Shown here: one piece after another, positions 46,401 through 54,323 of the stretch
Numbering within the stretch: position 1 is the first letter of the stretch
Layout of the letters: the number at the start of each line of letters is the position of its first letter
Origin: Methanomassiliicoccaceae archaeon DOK
GTDB lineage: Archaea > Thermoplasmatota > Thermoplasmata > Methanomassiliicoccales > Methanomethylophilaceae
Direction of reading: 5' to 3'
DNA: 64,000 bases
Assembly: GCA_009911715.1 (NCBI GenBank)
Contig: CP047880.1
Coordinates: forward strand, 806,001 to 870,000
The notes under the pieces: model-generated
The model's input: only the letters and a program-made list of their open reading frames with translations
Database searches by the model: none
What the model was told of the DNA's origin: nothing
Translations under genes and position numbers: made by a program

Positions 46401-47120
46401 ATGCGCGTTACGACCAACGGCGTCTCCATCTACTACGAGGTGCGCGGGAAGAAGGGCCCTGCCCTGATCATGCTCCACGGCAACGGGGAGGACCACAGGA
46501 TCTTCGACCGTGCCGTCGATTACCTCGAGCAGGTCTTCACCGTCTATCTCGTGGATACTCGCGGCCACGGAGAGAGCTCCCCGGTCAGGGAGTACCACTA
46601 CCAGGACATGGTGGACGACCTCTCCGAGTTCATCCGGAAGCTGAAGCTGGAGAGGCCCGCGGTGTGCGGGTTCAGCGACGGGGCGATCGTCGGGCTGATG
46701 TTCGCTTCACAGAACCCGGGCGTCCTGTCGCATCTCATCGCATGCGGCGCCAACACGAGACCAGAGACCCTCGGCGGTCTCAAGATGGCCCTGGACCGGA
46801 TCGGTGATCCGGGGAAGAAGGACCCCAAGGTCCGTCTCATGCTCACGGAGCCCGACATATCCGCCGAGGACCTGGCAAGGATAGATGTCCCAGTCACGGT
46901 GGTCGCAGGCAGCAGGGACTGCGTGAAGAGGAGCGACACCGAGTTCATCGCAGGCTCCGTTCCCGGAGCGGAACTGGTTATAATGGGTCGCGCCGACCAC
47001 TCCAGCTACATCGTCCACAGCACCAGGATCGTCGATGTGGTGTTCAAGGCCATGGGCGTCGACACCTCCGCCATCGCATTCGTAGACCGTTACCGAGCAG
47101 GACCGATAGCGGATCCGTAG
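46401..47120 (+). CDS. Alpha/beta-fold hydrolase, only gene ending in TAG
   Basis: 239 residues. The oxyanion region LHGNGEDHR, nucleophile elbow GFSDGA (Ser in GxSxG), a late Asp (AGSRDCVKR) and histidine (GRADHSS) form the usual triad. Substrate unknown; related enzymes are esterases or lactonases. It is the only complete gene here with a TAG stop. If UAG is read, the frame continues seven codons to a TGA at 47142-47144. Preceded by the aspS terminator and its own TATA box. Confidence 0.85.
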   Translation: MRVTTNGVSIYYEVRGKKGPALIMLHGNGEDHRIFDRAVDYLEQVFTVYLVDTRGHGESSPVREYHYQDMVDDLSEFIRKLKLERPAVCGFSDGAIVGLMFASQNPGVLSHLIACGANTRPETLGGLKMALDRIGDPGKKDPKVRLMLTEPDISAEDLARIDVPVTVVAGSRDCVKRSDTEFIAGSVPGAELVIMGRADHSSYIVHSTRIVDVVFKAMGVDTSAIAFVDRYRAGPIADP

Positions 47121-47158
47121 GGGATAGAACAACCGTCGTTCTGATGCAGAAGGGTGGG

Positions 47159-47204
47159 CCCCCGGTCTACCGGGGGGGGGGGGAAGCACCGGACTGGTCC
47201 GGTG
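47159..47204. terminator. Double hairpin and G12 tract between convergent genes
   Basis: CCCCCGG-tcta-CCGGGGG (47159-47176) merges into a run of 12 G (47172-47183). CACCGGAC-tg-GTCCGGTG (47187-47204) follows. They likely end transcripts from both sides. Confidence 0.55.
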
Positions 47205-47211
47205 TTTGATG

Positions 47212-48186
47212 TCAGTCCGCAACGAGGATCAGGTCGCAGTCGATGAGTCTGTCCTCCAACTCGCAGTCCTCCCACACATCTCCGTTGTACTCGACATCGT
47301 GCATCTCGATCCAGGAATCGATGACGATTCCCGTGTCGGGGTCCACGATGAAGGTCCTCTCCCCGATGTCGCCGCTCTCGGGGTCCTGATACGGCATCAC
47401 GTAGACGTCGCACATCATCACACCCCACTGGGTGCTGATAGCCTTCGATTCCACGAGCGTGGAAGCGACGATGTCCTCCTCGGTCATCATGAGTCCCGAC
47501 ACGAACTGTTCGACGGTGACGGGTTCCTCGCCGTCGATCAAGTTGAGAGTTCCGTCCTCATTGACGGAATCCACAGTCATGGTGGTCGTCCAACTGCCGG
47601 AAATGAATCCCTCATCGGAGGTGTAATCATACAGGTGCTCGTAGGTGTACGTGCTGCCGACCTCAGGCGGAGCCAACCCTATCTTCACGAATTCCGGGTC
47701 CAGGGGATCGAACACGGATGTGCCGGTCATGACAGTCCGGTAGGTGTCCCCATCGTAATCGGTGCTATCGACAATCAGGACAAGGTTGGTGTCCGGCTCC
47801 ACATAGTATACGAGAACCGACCAGTAGTCGGTTGTGAGGTAGACGTCGCACTCGATGTTCCCCAGGAACGTGTCCACGGTCTCGGACCGCAGGTACTCGA
47901 CATTCTCATCACTGGGGTCTACTATCGTGAAGAGGAACCCGTATGAGACGGAGACGGTGTACTCGTCGGAAACGTTCATCTCGTAGTAGTTCACCGCCTG
48001 GACGCTCTGCACAGTGTACCTATCGACGTAGCCCGAGTCCAAATGGTCGTACTCCACCCAGTCGCCAACGACCAGGTAGTCTCTCATTTCCAACTTATCA
48101 TCGGAATCCATTAGGTATGTGCCGTAGCTTATGCCGGCAACGGCAATCGCCACAACGACTATTATTGCCACGGATTTCGGATTCAT
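47212..48186 (-). CDS. Membrane-anchored surface protein with two VGD/CDVY repeats
   Basis: 324 residues from ATG 48186; the longer frame to 48336 has no signal before it. The anchor MNPKSVAIIVVVAIAVAGI and the following acidic, Tyr-rich ectodomain parallel the protein at 4116-5855. Two units are visible, each with a (V)GD/VGS start (VVGDWVEYD; VGSTYTYEH) and a Cys motif (ECDVYLT; MCDVYVM). The family thus has two members here with two and four units. Function unknown; a surface or adhesion role is inferred. Confidence 0.7.
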   Translation of the reverse strand: MNPKSVAIIVVVAIAVAGISYGTYLMDSDDKLEMRDYLVVGDWVEYDHLDSGYVDRYTVQSVQAVNYYEMNVSDEYTVSVSYGFLFTIVDPSDENVEYLRSETVDTFLGNIECDVYLTTDYWSVLVYYVEPDTNLVLIVDSTDYDGDTYRTVMTGTSVFDPLDPEFVKIGLAPPEVGSTYTYEHLYDYTSDEGFISGSWTTTMTVDSVNEDGTLNLIDGEEPVTVEQFVSGLMMTEEDIVASTLVESKAISTQWGVMMCDVYVMPYQDPESGDIGERTFIVDPDTGIVIDSWIEMHDVEYNGDVWEDCELEDRLIDCDLILVAD

Positions 48187-48291
48187 GGGTGTTAATCGAC
48201 TTGTGGTTTTAAAAAACGGCGGATGGGGCCGATGTGATGGGCAGGGTTTTTCGGTCGGATCAGGGGGTATTCGGTCACCCCCCCGATTCCG

Positions 48292-48299
48292 TTTATATA
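48292..48299 (+). promoter_or_regulatory. TATA box of hjc
   Basis: TTTATATA lies 28-35 bp before ATG 48327. Confidence 0.55.
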
Positions 48300-48326
48300 C
48301 GGTGTCGGGAATCGAAGACCGATAAG

Positions 48327-48866
48327 ATGACAGCACCGGGCGACACCTATGAACGCGAGCTGAAGGCTCTTCTGGCCGGCGACAAGAGGGCCGTGGAGAG
48401 GATGGTCAAGACGTGCAACGCCATGGAGACCGCCGCCTACAACACTATGCTTCTCGAGCCTTTCCTGGTCATCCGCGCCGCCGGGTCGCTGGGCGTCGAC
48501 CTGGTCGCGCTTCGCTGGGACTTCTCCTTCCCCATCGAGGTCAAGAGCTCGTCGGACCCCGTCATGCACTTCAGCAAGAGCCAGAGGCTGGTGGAGCAGG
48601 CGGACACCATGCTCGGCGAGTGCAAGCGCTGCCATCTGGTGCCCATCTACGCCTACCGCCTGAAGGGGTTCCGCGGCGATCCGTGGAGGGTCTTCACCAT
48701 CCCCACGGACCACCAGTACAAGGGGAGGCACTCGGTCCTGTACAGGAGGCTGCCGAAGCTGGACGTGTCCAGCAGCGGGAACTACATAATGAGGTGGGAG
48801 GACGGCATGAAGCTGTCGGACTTCCTGCTTTACACCGGGATGTCAGACTACTCCAGCACGGACTGA
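48327..48866 (+). CDS. hjc: Archaeal Holliday-junction resolvase Hjc
   Basis: 179 residues from ATG 48327 (MTAPGDTYERELK); upstream extension is not coding. The nuclease core is E9/E11 in YERELK, D58 in GVDLVAL, and E71/K73 in PIEVKSS, matching the PD-(D/E)xK core of Hjc. Archaeal Hjc is often about 120-140 residues; the extra C-terminal part here is lineage-specific. It cleaves four-way junctions in recombination. It is transcribed alone from a good TATA box. Confidence 0.85.
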   Translation: MTAPGDTYERELKALLAGDKRAVERMVKTCNAMETAAYNTMLLEPFLVIRAAGSLGVDLVALRWDFSFPIEVKSSSDPVMHFSKSQRLVEQADTMLGECKRCHLVPIYAYRLKGFRGDPWRVFTIPTDHQYKGRHSVLYRRLPKLDVSSSGNYIMRWEDGMKLSDFLLYTGMSDYSSTD

Positions 48867-49243
48867 GTGGAACCGCCGTCAGAACTCATAGGGCTCATCA
48901 CGGGTCAGCCTCGGTCAATCATCATCCGGTTCCGGTTCCGGGACGTCGATGCCTCGGATGTAGTTATCAGTTGGGGTTGTCGGAGAAGGAGGCCGCGTAG
49001 TGTCTGAGGCCCCGCGGCGTGAACGCGAGGCGGATGTGAGGAGATAGACTGCGGCCGGAGAAGTAATCTAGTTCACTCTTGTTAATACATTGCATTGTAT
49101 ACAGGTGGATGGCGCATCCAATGTGCTGGCATGCATCGATAGATGCATCCATCAAACACTTCCCGGTCGGATTAGATTCTTATTAAATGCTATACAGCCA
49201 TACCCGCCCATCGGGCCGAAGGCCCCACACGGCAGGATTCAAC
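48867..49243. other. Intergenic stretch with a possible decayed gene and operator-like palindromes
   Basis: On the minus strand, 48967-49155 encodes a 62-residue frame ending FSDNPN. A neighbouring frame continues DNYIRGIDVPEPEPDDD to a stop near 48915, as if one acidic C-terminus were split by a frameshift. Further right, GGATG-gcg-CATCC (49107-49119) and ATGCATC-gata-GATGCAT (49131-49148) are inverted repeats lying before a TTATTAAATG TATA-like box (49177-49186) of the next operon. Confidence 0.35.
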
Positions 49244-50557
49244 ATGGACGATCTATTCAAGCAGACGGAGACGGTGAACAGTCTCCTGGCAAGGTACGGG
49301 GTCAAGTTCGGCATCTACAAGGACGGCAAGTTCAACGAGCAGCTCTTCCCCTTCGATCCCATCCCCAGGGTCATCTCCAAGGAGGAGTTCGACTACCTGG
49401 AGAAGGGGCTCAGGCAGAGGGTCGACGCCCTCAACCGCTTCCTGGCGGACATCTACGGCGAGAAGCGCATCATCAAGGACGGTGTCGTGCCGGAGGAGTT
49501 CGTGTTCACCTCCTCCGGGTTCCTTAAGGAGTGCGACGGTATAGTCCCGCCCAAGGGCATCTACAGCCACATATCCGGCATCGACCTGGTCCAGGCAAAG
49601 GACGGCACATGGTACGTCCTGGAGGACAACCTCAGGGTCCCCTCCGGCGCCTCCTACCCGCTCATCGCCAGGAAGTTCACCAGGATGGCCTCCCCGGCGA
49701 CGTTCAAGCACTACCCTGTGGAGGACAACAGGGACTACGCCCAGCTCCTCAAGAGGACCATGGACAACGTCAACACCGGAGGCATCAACGTCATCCTCAC
49801 CCCCGGCCGCTACAACGCCGCCTACTTCGAGCACTCGTACCTGGCTGAGCAGACCGGCGCGGTGCTGGTCACCGGCCAGGACCTGACCGTCGAGGACAAC
49901 GTGGTCTACTACACCGACTACCACGGCGACAAGCAGAGGGTCGGAGCCGTCTACAGGAGGATCTCCGACGACTACCTGGACCCCATGGTCTTCGTGGAGG
50001 ACTCCGTCATCGGGGTGCCCCACATCATGTCGGCCTACCGCGCCGGCAACGTGGCGCTGATCAACGCGCCCGGCAACGGCATCGCCGACGACAAGGGGAT
50101 CTACTACTTCGTGCCCAAGATGATCAAGTACTACCTGGGCGAGGAGCCGATTCTGAACAACGCCCCCACGTACCTCCCGTTCTACGAGGAGGACAGGGAG
50201 TACGTCCTGGAGAACTTCGACAGGCTCGTGATCAAGGACGTCGCCGAGGCCGGAGGATACGGAGTGGTCTTCGGTAGCAAGCTTGACGCCGAGCACAAGG
50301 CGGCGCTGATAGACCTGATCAAGAGGGAGCCCAGGAGGTTCATAGCCCAGGAGGTCATCGACTTCAAGGACTTGGACATCCTGGAGGGCGACCAGAGGGT
50401 GTTCAGGAAGGCGGACCTGAGGGCGTTCGTCCTCACCGCCGACGAGACCATGGTCTGGAGGAGCGGGCTCACCAGGTTCTCCAGGAACCCCGACTCGTTC
50501 ATTGTCAACTCGTCCCAGGGAGGCGGGTTCAAGGACACATGGGTCCTTTCGAGGTGA
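49244..50557 (+). CDS. Circularly permuted ATP-grasp protein
   Basis: 437 residues from ATG 49244 (MDDLFKQTETVNSLLARYG). The order FPFDPIPRVI, DGTWYVLEDNLRVPSGASYPL, INAPGNGIADDKGIYYF, LVIKDVAEAGGYGV, RFIAQEVI and RADLRAFVL matches the circularly permuted ATP-grasp family (CP_ATPgrasp). Members are predicted peptide/amide ligases working on small molecules or protein tails. It leads a five-gene operon with an alpha-E protein, a transglutaminase-like protein and two M14-like hydrolases; the first gap is 5 bp. Confidence 0.9.
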   Translation: MDDLFKQTETVNSLLARYGVKFGIYKDGKFNEQLFPFDPIPRVISKEEFDYLEKGLRQRVDALNRFLADIYGEKRIIKDGVVPEEFVFTSSGFLKECDGIVPPKGIYSHISGIDLVQAKDGTWYVLEDNLRVPSGASYPLIARKFTRMASPATFKHYPVEDNRDYAQLLKRTMDNVNTGGINVILTPGRYNAAYFEHSYLAEQTGAVLVTGQDLTVEDNVVYYTDYHGDKQRVGAVYRRISDDYLDPMVFVEDSVIGVPHIMSAYRAGNVALINAPGNGIADDKGIYYFVPKMIKYYLGEEPILNNAPTYLPFYEEDREYVLENFDRLVIKDVAEAGGYGVVFGSKLDAEHKAALIDLIKREPRRFIAQEVIDFKDLDILEGDQRVFRKADLRAFVLTADETMVWRSGLTRFSRNPDSFIVNSSQGGGFKDTWVLSR

Positions 50558-50562
50558 TCAAG

Positions 50563-51231
50563 ATGAGCAACATCACCACAGAGAAGGCTAACGAGCTGTT
50601 CTGGCTCGGAAGGTACGTGGAGAGGGTCTACACCACCTGCATGGAGTTCTTCAGGGGATACGACAGGATGATCGACGAGCAGGAGATCTCCTATCCGGAG
50701 TACTGCCGCAGGGTGAGCATCCCGAACGTCTACGCCGACAAGGAGGACTTCCTCAGGAACTACCCGTTCGACGATTCCAACCCCGACTCGATCATCAGCA
50801 ACCTGATACGCGCCTACGACAACGCGGTGGTGCTCAGGGACGACATAGGATCCGACACGCTGTCCTACATCCAGCTGGCCATCTACGACATGAGGAAGGC
50901 CTCACTGGGCGTCGCGCCGCTGATAGGGCTCCAGACCGTCATCGACGACATCTTCGCGTTTTGGGGCTGCCTCGACGACCGCGTCGTCGACTACAGCGAG
51001 AGGAGCATAGTCAAGGCCGCCAGGAGGATCGAGAGGATCGACCTGTACCTGAGGTTCGGCCTGCCCGCGGACAAGATATCCTTCGAGGTCAACAGGCTGC
51101 AGAACAGGATCGTCAGGACCGGTCTGAGCTACGACCAGGACGCCATCCCCAGGCTGAGGAACATGCTGGCCCAGGAGGATGTCCCGTACGCCGACGCCAT
51201 CCGTCTCATCGAGTCTATGGTGGATGTCTGA
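50563..51231 (+). CDS. Alpha-E domain protein
   Basis: 222 residues from ATG 50563. It is all-helical, beginning with the typical TEKANELFWLGRYVERVYTT and continuing LIRAYDNAVVLRDDIG and FWGCLDDRV. The family is nearly always coded beside a circularly permuted ATP-grasp gene and is thought to be its partner; no catalytic residues are established. It starts 5 bp after the ligase stop, so a complex is likely. Confidence 0.87.
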   Translation: MSNITTEKANELFWLGRYVERVYTTCMEFFRGYDRMIDEQEISYPEYCRRVSIPNVYADKEDFLRNYPFDDSNPDSIISNLIRAYDNAVVLRDDIGSDTLSYIQLAIYDMRKASLGVAPLIGLQTVIDDIFAFWGCLDDRVVDYSERSIVKAARRIERIDLYLRFGLPADKISFEVNRLQNRIVRTGLSYDQDAIPRLRNMLAQEDVPYADAIRLIESMVDV

Positions 51232-51280
51232 GACAACGTTAACTACTGCCTCATGATTCGCCAGCCGGAGGGATGCTATC

Positions 51281-52111
51281 CTGGACACCGGAAAGTACCT
51301 GCTTGGGTTCCAGTACCAGCTCACGCTGGGCTTCGACGGCGAGGCTGTCAGGCACTCGTACACGCTGCGCTGCGTCCCATCGGACACGCTCAGGCAGAGG
51401 GTTCTGGCCTCGCAGGTGTCGATCATGCCGGACTCCCCGCACACCTCGGGGACCGACGGTTTCGGCAACGCGACCATTGAGGGGACCGTCTACGACGGCC
51501 ACTCCTCCTTCTCCGTGTCCGTCCAGGGGACGGTCGAGGTCCCTTCCGCGGAGCCCGAGGGTCCGGTGCCGGAGTCGCCCGCGCTGGACGACGACGGTAT
51601 GGTTTTCAAGTACCAGACGCAGAGGACGGAGCCAGGGCCCGCTCTGCTGGGCTTCCTCGCATCGGCACCGGACTGCGACTGCGACGACCTGTCCCGCGCC
51701 GTCGGCCTGATGCACAGGCTCCATTCCAAATTCGTTTACGAGAAGGGCGTCACCGGCCCGGAGACCACCGCTGAGGATGCGATGGCCCTCGGGAGGGGGG
51801 TCTGCCAGGACTACGCCCAGATCCTCATCTCCCTGCTCAGGAGCAGGGGCATCCCGTGCAGGTACGTCGTCGGGTTCACCGTCGGCGAGGGCGAGAGCCA
51901 TGCATGGGTGGAGGTCCTCCACGAGGGGACCTGGTACGGGCTGGACCCGACGGGGGACACATTCGTCGGCCCGCGCCACATCAAGGTGTCACACGGCAGG
52001 GACTACGATGACTGCCGCATTAACAGAGGGGTGTTCTTCGGTGCGCATCCGGTCTCCCAGAGGGTGCACGCCAACGTCTCCCCCGTCAACGACCAGGAGG
52101 TCAGCTCATGA
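51281..52111 (+). CDS. Transglutaminase-like cysteine peptidase/amidase, start unclear
   Basis: About 276 residues if translation begins at CTG 51281. The frame opens at 51257 and has no ATG, GTG or TTG before the ATG at 51416, which would cut into the N-terminal domain (GKYLLGFQYQLTLGFDGEAV). A GGAGGG at 51267-51272 sits just before the CTG. The catalytic Cys is in GRGVCQDYAQ (about residue 175), the His in SHAWVEV (about 207), the Asp in GLDPTGD. In these operons it is predicted to hydrolyse or transfer amide bonds. It overlaps the next gene by 4 bp. Confidence 0.82.
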   Translation: MDTGKYLLGFQYQLTLGFDGEAVRHSYTLRCVPSDTLRQRVLASQVSIMPDSPHTSGTDGFGNATIEGTVYDGHSSFSVSVQGTVEVPSAEPEGPVPESPALDDDGMVFKYQTQRTEPGPALLGFLASAPDCDCDDLSRAVGLMHRLHSKFVYEKGVTGPETTAEDAMALGRGVCQDYAQILISLLRSRGIPCRYVVGFTVGEGESHAWVEVLHEGTWYGLDPTGDTFVGPRHIKVSHGRDYDDCRINRGVFFGAHPVSQRVHANVSPVNDQEVSS

Positions 52112-53037
52112 TCGAGAACGTCGTCTCTATCAAACTCCCCGTGGACGAGGAGCTCAGGGTTCAGAAGAACAGGATCGCGCCCGAGGGCGTCGGGCCTGAT
52201 GCGAAGAGGATATGCATAGTCACCGGCACCCACGGCGACGAGCTGGAGGGGCAGCTGGTCTGCTTCGAGCTGGCCAGGTTCCTGAAGGCCAACATGCAGC
52301 ATCTGAAGGGCATCGTGGATATCTATCCGGCGCTCAACCCGTTGGGCATAGACTCCATAACCAGGGGGATCCCCGGGTTCGACCTCGACATGAACAGGAC
52401 CTTCCCGGGCAGGAAGGACGGTTCCATGCCGGAGTACATCGCCTCGGAGATCTTCAACGACATCGCGGGGGCGGACGTGTGCATCGACATCCACGCCAGC
52501 AACATCTTCCTCAGGGAGATACCCCAGATCAGGATCAACGAGCTCACGGCCGAGGAGCTCGTGCCCCTGGCCAGGTACATGAACGTCGACTTCGTGTGGG
52601 TCCACTCGGCTGCCACCGTCCTGGAGTCCACGCTCGCCTACTCGCTGAACATGGTCGGCACCAAGACCCTGGTCGCGGAGATGGGCGTCGGGATGAGGCT
52701 CACTATCGAGTACGGGAACCAGCTCAGCAAGGGCATCATCTCCCTGATGGCCCATCTAGGCATGTGGGACGGCCCTGTGCCCTACGTCAGGGAGCCGATA
52801 GTCTCCGTCGACGGCAAGGTGGAGTACATAAACGCAGCCAAGGGCGGCATCTTCGTCCCGCGCATCGAGCACTGGAGGGGCGTCCGCCAGGGGGAGCATC
52901 TCGGCGACATCGTCAGCCCCATGACGGGCGAGGTCCTCGTGAAGGTCGAATCGCCCTGCGACGGACTCGTCTTCACGCTCAGGGAGTACCCGGTCGTCGA
53001 CGAGGGATCGCTCATCGCGAGGATACTGAGGGAGTGA
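52108..53037 (+). CDS. M14/AstE-AspA-like metallo-deacylase with intact zinc site
   Basis: 309 residues. Zinc ligands H42 and E45 in GTHGDELEG and H129 in CIDIHASN, plus an acid in LVAEMGVG, mark a succinylglutamate desuccinylase/aspartoacylase-type hydrolase. The C-terminal 90 residues form a biotin-lipoyl-like beta barrel (VSPMTGEVLVKV) often seen in this subfamily. Likely cleaves an amide or peptide bond on the product of the ATP-grasp ligase. It overlaps the transglutaminase gene by 4 bp. Confidence 0.87.
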   Translation: MIENVVSIKLPVDEELRVQKNRIAPEGVGPDAKRICIVTGTHGDELEGQLVCFELARFLKANMQHLKGIVDIYPALNPLGIDSITRGIPGFDLDMNRTFPGRKDGSMPEYIASEIFNDIAGADVCIDIHASNIFLREIPQIRINELTAEELVPLARYMNVDFVWVHSAATVLESTLAYSLNMVGTKTLVAEMGVGMRLTIEYGNQLSKGIISLMAHLGMWDGPVPYVREPIVSVDGKVEYINAAKGGIFVPRIEHWRGVRQGEHLGDIVSPMTGEVLVKVESPCDGLVFTLREYPVVDEGSLIARILRE

Positions 53038-53041
53038 TTGC

Positions 53042-54004
53042 ATGGAGAGGACCGTGATTTATGAGCTGGAGTCGATGTACAGGGACTCCTTCCGCGTCAC
53101 CGGGTTCAGGTTCGGATCCGGCGAGAAGACCATGTGCGTCGTGGGTTCTATGAGGGGCAACGAGGTGCAGCAGCTGTACTGCTGCTCCCAGTTGGTCGAC
53201 AGGCTGAAGACGCTGGAGGCCAGGGGCCTGATCAACGAGGGGCACTCTATCACCGTCATACCGTGCGTGAACCCCTACTCGATGAACATAGGCAAGAGGT
53301 TCTGGCCGACTGACAACTCCGACATCAACAGGATGTTCCCGGGCTACGACCTGGGCGAGACCACCCAGAGGATCGCCGACGGCCTCTTCAAGGAGCTCAT
53401 CGGCTACAGGTACGGGGTGCAGTTCGCCAGCTACCACGCCCCCGGCCAGTTCACACCCCACGTCAGGATGATGAGGACCGGGTTCGAGAGCGTCGAGGAC
53501 GCCAAGGTCTTCGCGCTCCCCTACGTCGTCCTCGTCGACCCCGTCCCGTTCGACTCGGGAGTTCTGAACTACAACTGGCAGATATGGGAGACCAAGGCCT
53601 TCTCCCTCTACACCCAGGAGACCTCGAGGATTGACAGGGCGAGCGCACTGCGCGTGGTGGACAGCGTCACGAGGTTCCTCAACAGGATCGGGGCCATCTC
53701 CTACGACGGGAAGGCGGGGTACATCCCGGACGTCATCGAGGAGAGCCATCTCGTCAGCGTCCAGACCAGGGAGGCAGGCATTTTCGAGCCCCTGGTCGAG
53801 GTGGAGGCGCAGGTCAACGCCGGGGACGTCATCGCCAGGGTCATCGACCCCTATGAGGGATCCGTGAGGCAGGAGATCATCGCCGAGTGCGACAGCGTGG
53901 TTTTCTTCAGGCACTCCGACCCACTGGTCTATGCGGACACGGTGGTGTTCAGGCTCATCCCGATAGGCGAGTTCAAGATCGGCTCAACCGAGAACCGATT
54001 CTAA
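53042..54004 (+). CDS. M14/AstE-like paralogue lacking the first zinc histidine
   Basis: 320 residues, homologous along its length to the previous protein. At the position of HGDE it has RGNE (R38, E41), so one zinc ligand is lost; H132 (ASYHAPG) remains. The substrate loop DINRMFPG and the C-terminal barrel (VEVEAQVNAGDVIARV) are kept. It may be a regulatory pseudoenzyme, or bind its metal differently. It is the last gene of the operon; a G/C hairpin and T-rich stretch follow. Confidence 0.83.
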   Translation: MERTVIYELESMYRDSFRVTGFRFGSGEKTMCVVGSMRGNEVQQLYCCSQLVDRLKTLEARGLINEGHSITVIPCVNPYSMNIGKRFWPTDNSDINRMFPGYDLGETTQRIADGLFKELIGYRYGVQFASYHAPGQFTPHVRMMRTGFESVEDAKVFALPYVVLVDPVPFDSGVLNYNWQIWETKAFSLYTQETSRIDRASALRVVDSVTRFLNRIGAISYDGKAGYIPDVIEESHLVSVQTREAGIFEPLVEVEAQVNAGDVIARVIDPYEGSVRQEIIAECDSVVFFRHSDPLVYADTVVFRLIPIGEFKIGSTENRF

Positions 54005-54013
54005 AAGGGTTTT

Positions 54014-54042
54014 GGGGGGGTGGTTCATCCATCCCCCGTTTT
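54014..54042 (+). terminator. Hairpin after the ATP-grasp operon
   Basis: A G-run with TGG, then a short loop, then CCA and CCCCC (one bulged T) forms a stem, followed by GTTTTA. It begins about 10 bp after the last stop codon. Confidence 0.45.
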
Positions 54043-54149
54043 ACCTCTTTCGATTGTAACTGTGGATATTTTCCAAGGTCTTTCTAGCGGACATTTCGCA
54101 GTTCGTATAATAAGCGAAAGTCACGTAGTTAAGGTTGAGTGATATAAGG

Positions 54150-54235
54150 CGCGGAGTGGGAGATTCGAACTCCCGTGGAGAATTCTCCACCGGTTTTCAA
54201 GACCGGCGCCGTGGGCCAAGCTTAGCTAACTCCGC
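54150..54235 (-). tRNA. tRNA-Ser (anticodon UGA)
   Basis: Folded by eye on the minus strand: acceptor GCGGAGT with ACTCCGC and discriminator G73, anticodon stem CCGGT/ACCGG around loop CTTGAAA (anticodon TGA), an extended variable arm GGAG-aatt-CTCC as in class II tRNAs, and T-arm GGGAG-TTCGAAT-CTCCC. CCA is not encoded. Decodes UCA and related Ser codons. Confidence 0.95.
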
Positions 54236-54258
54236 TTGAGCCGGTGTAAGTGGATTCA

Positions 54259-54266
54259 ATATAAAA
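54259..54266 (-). promoter_or_regulatory. TATA box of tRNA-Ser
   Basis: ATATAAAA (TTTTATAT on the minus strand) lies 24-31 bp before the tRNA 5' end, the standard archaeal tRNA promoter position. Confidence 0.65.
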
Positions 54267-54323
54267 CTGCGATGGAGGGTCCGCTTGTTCGTAGGCGATC
54301 ATGACGACTGTCGTTTTCTACGA

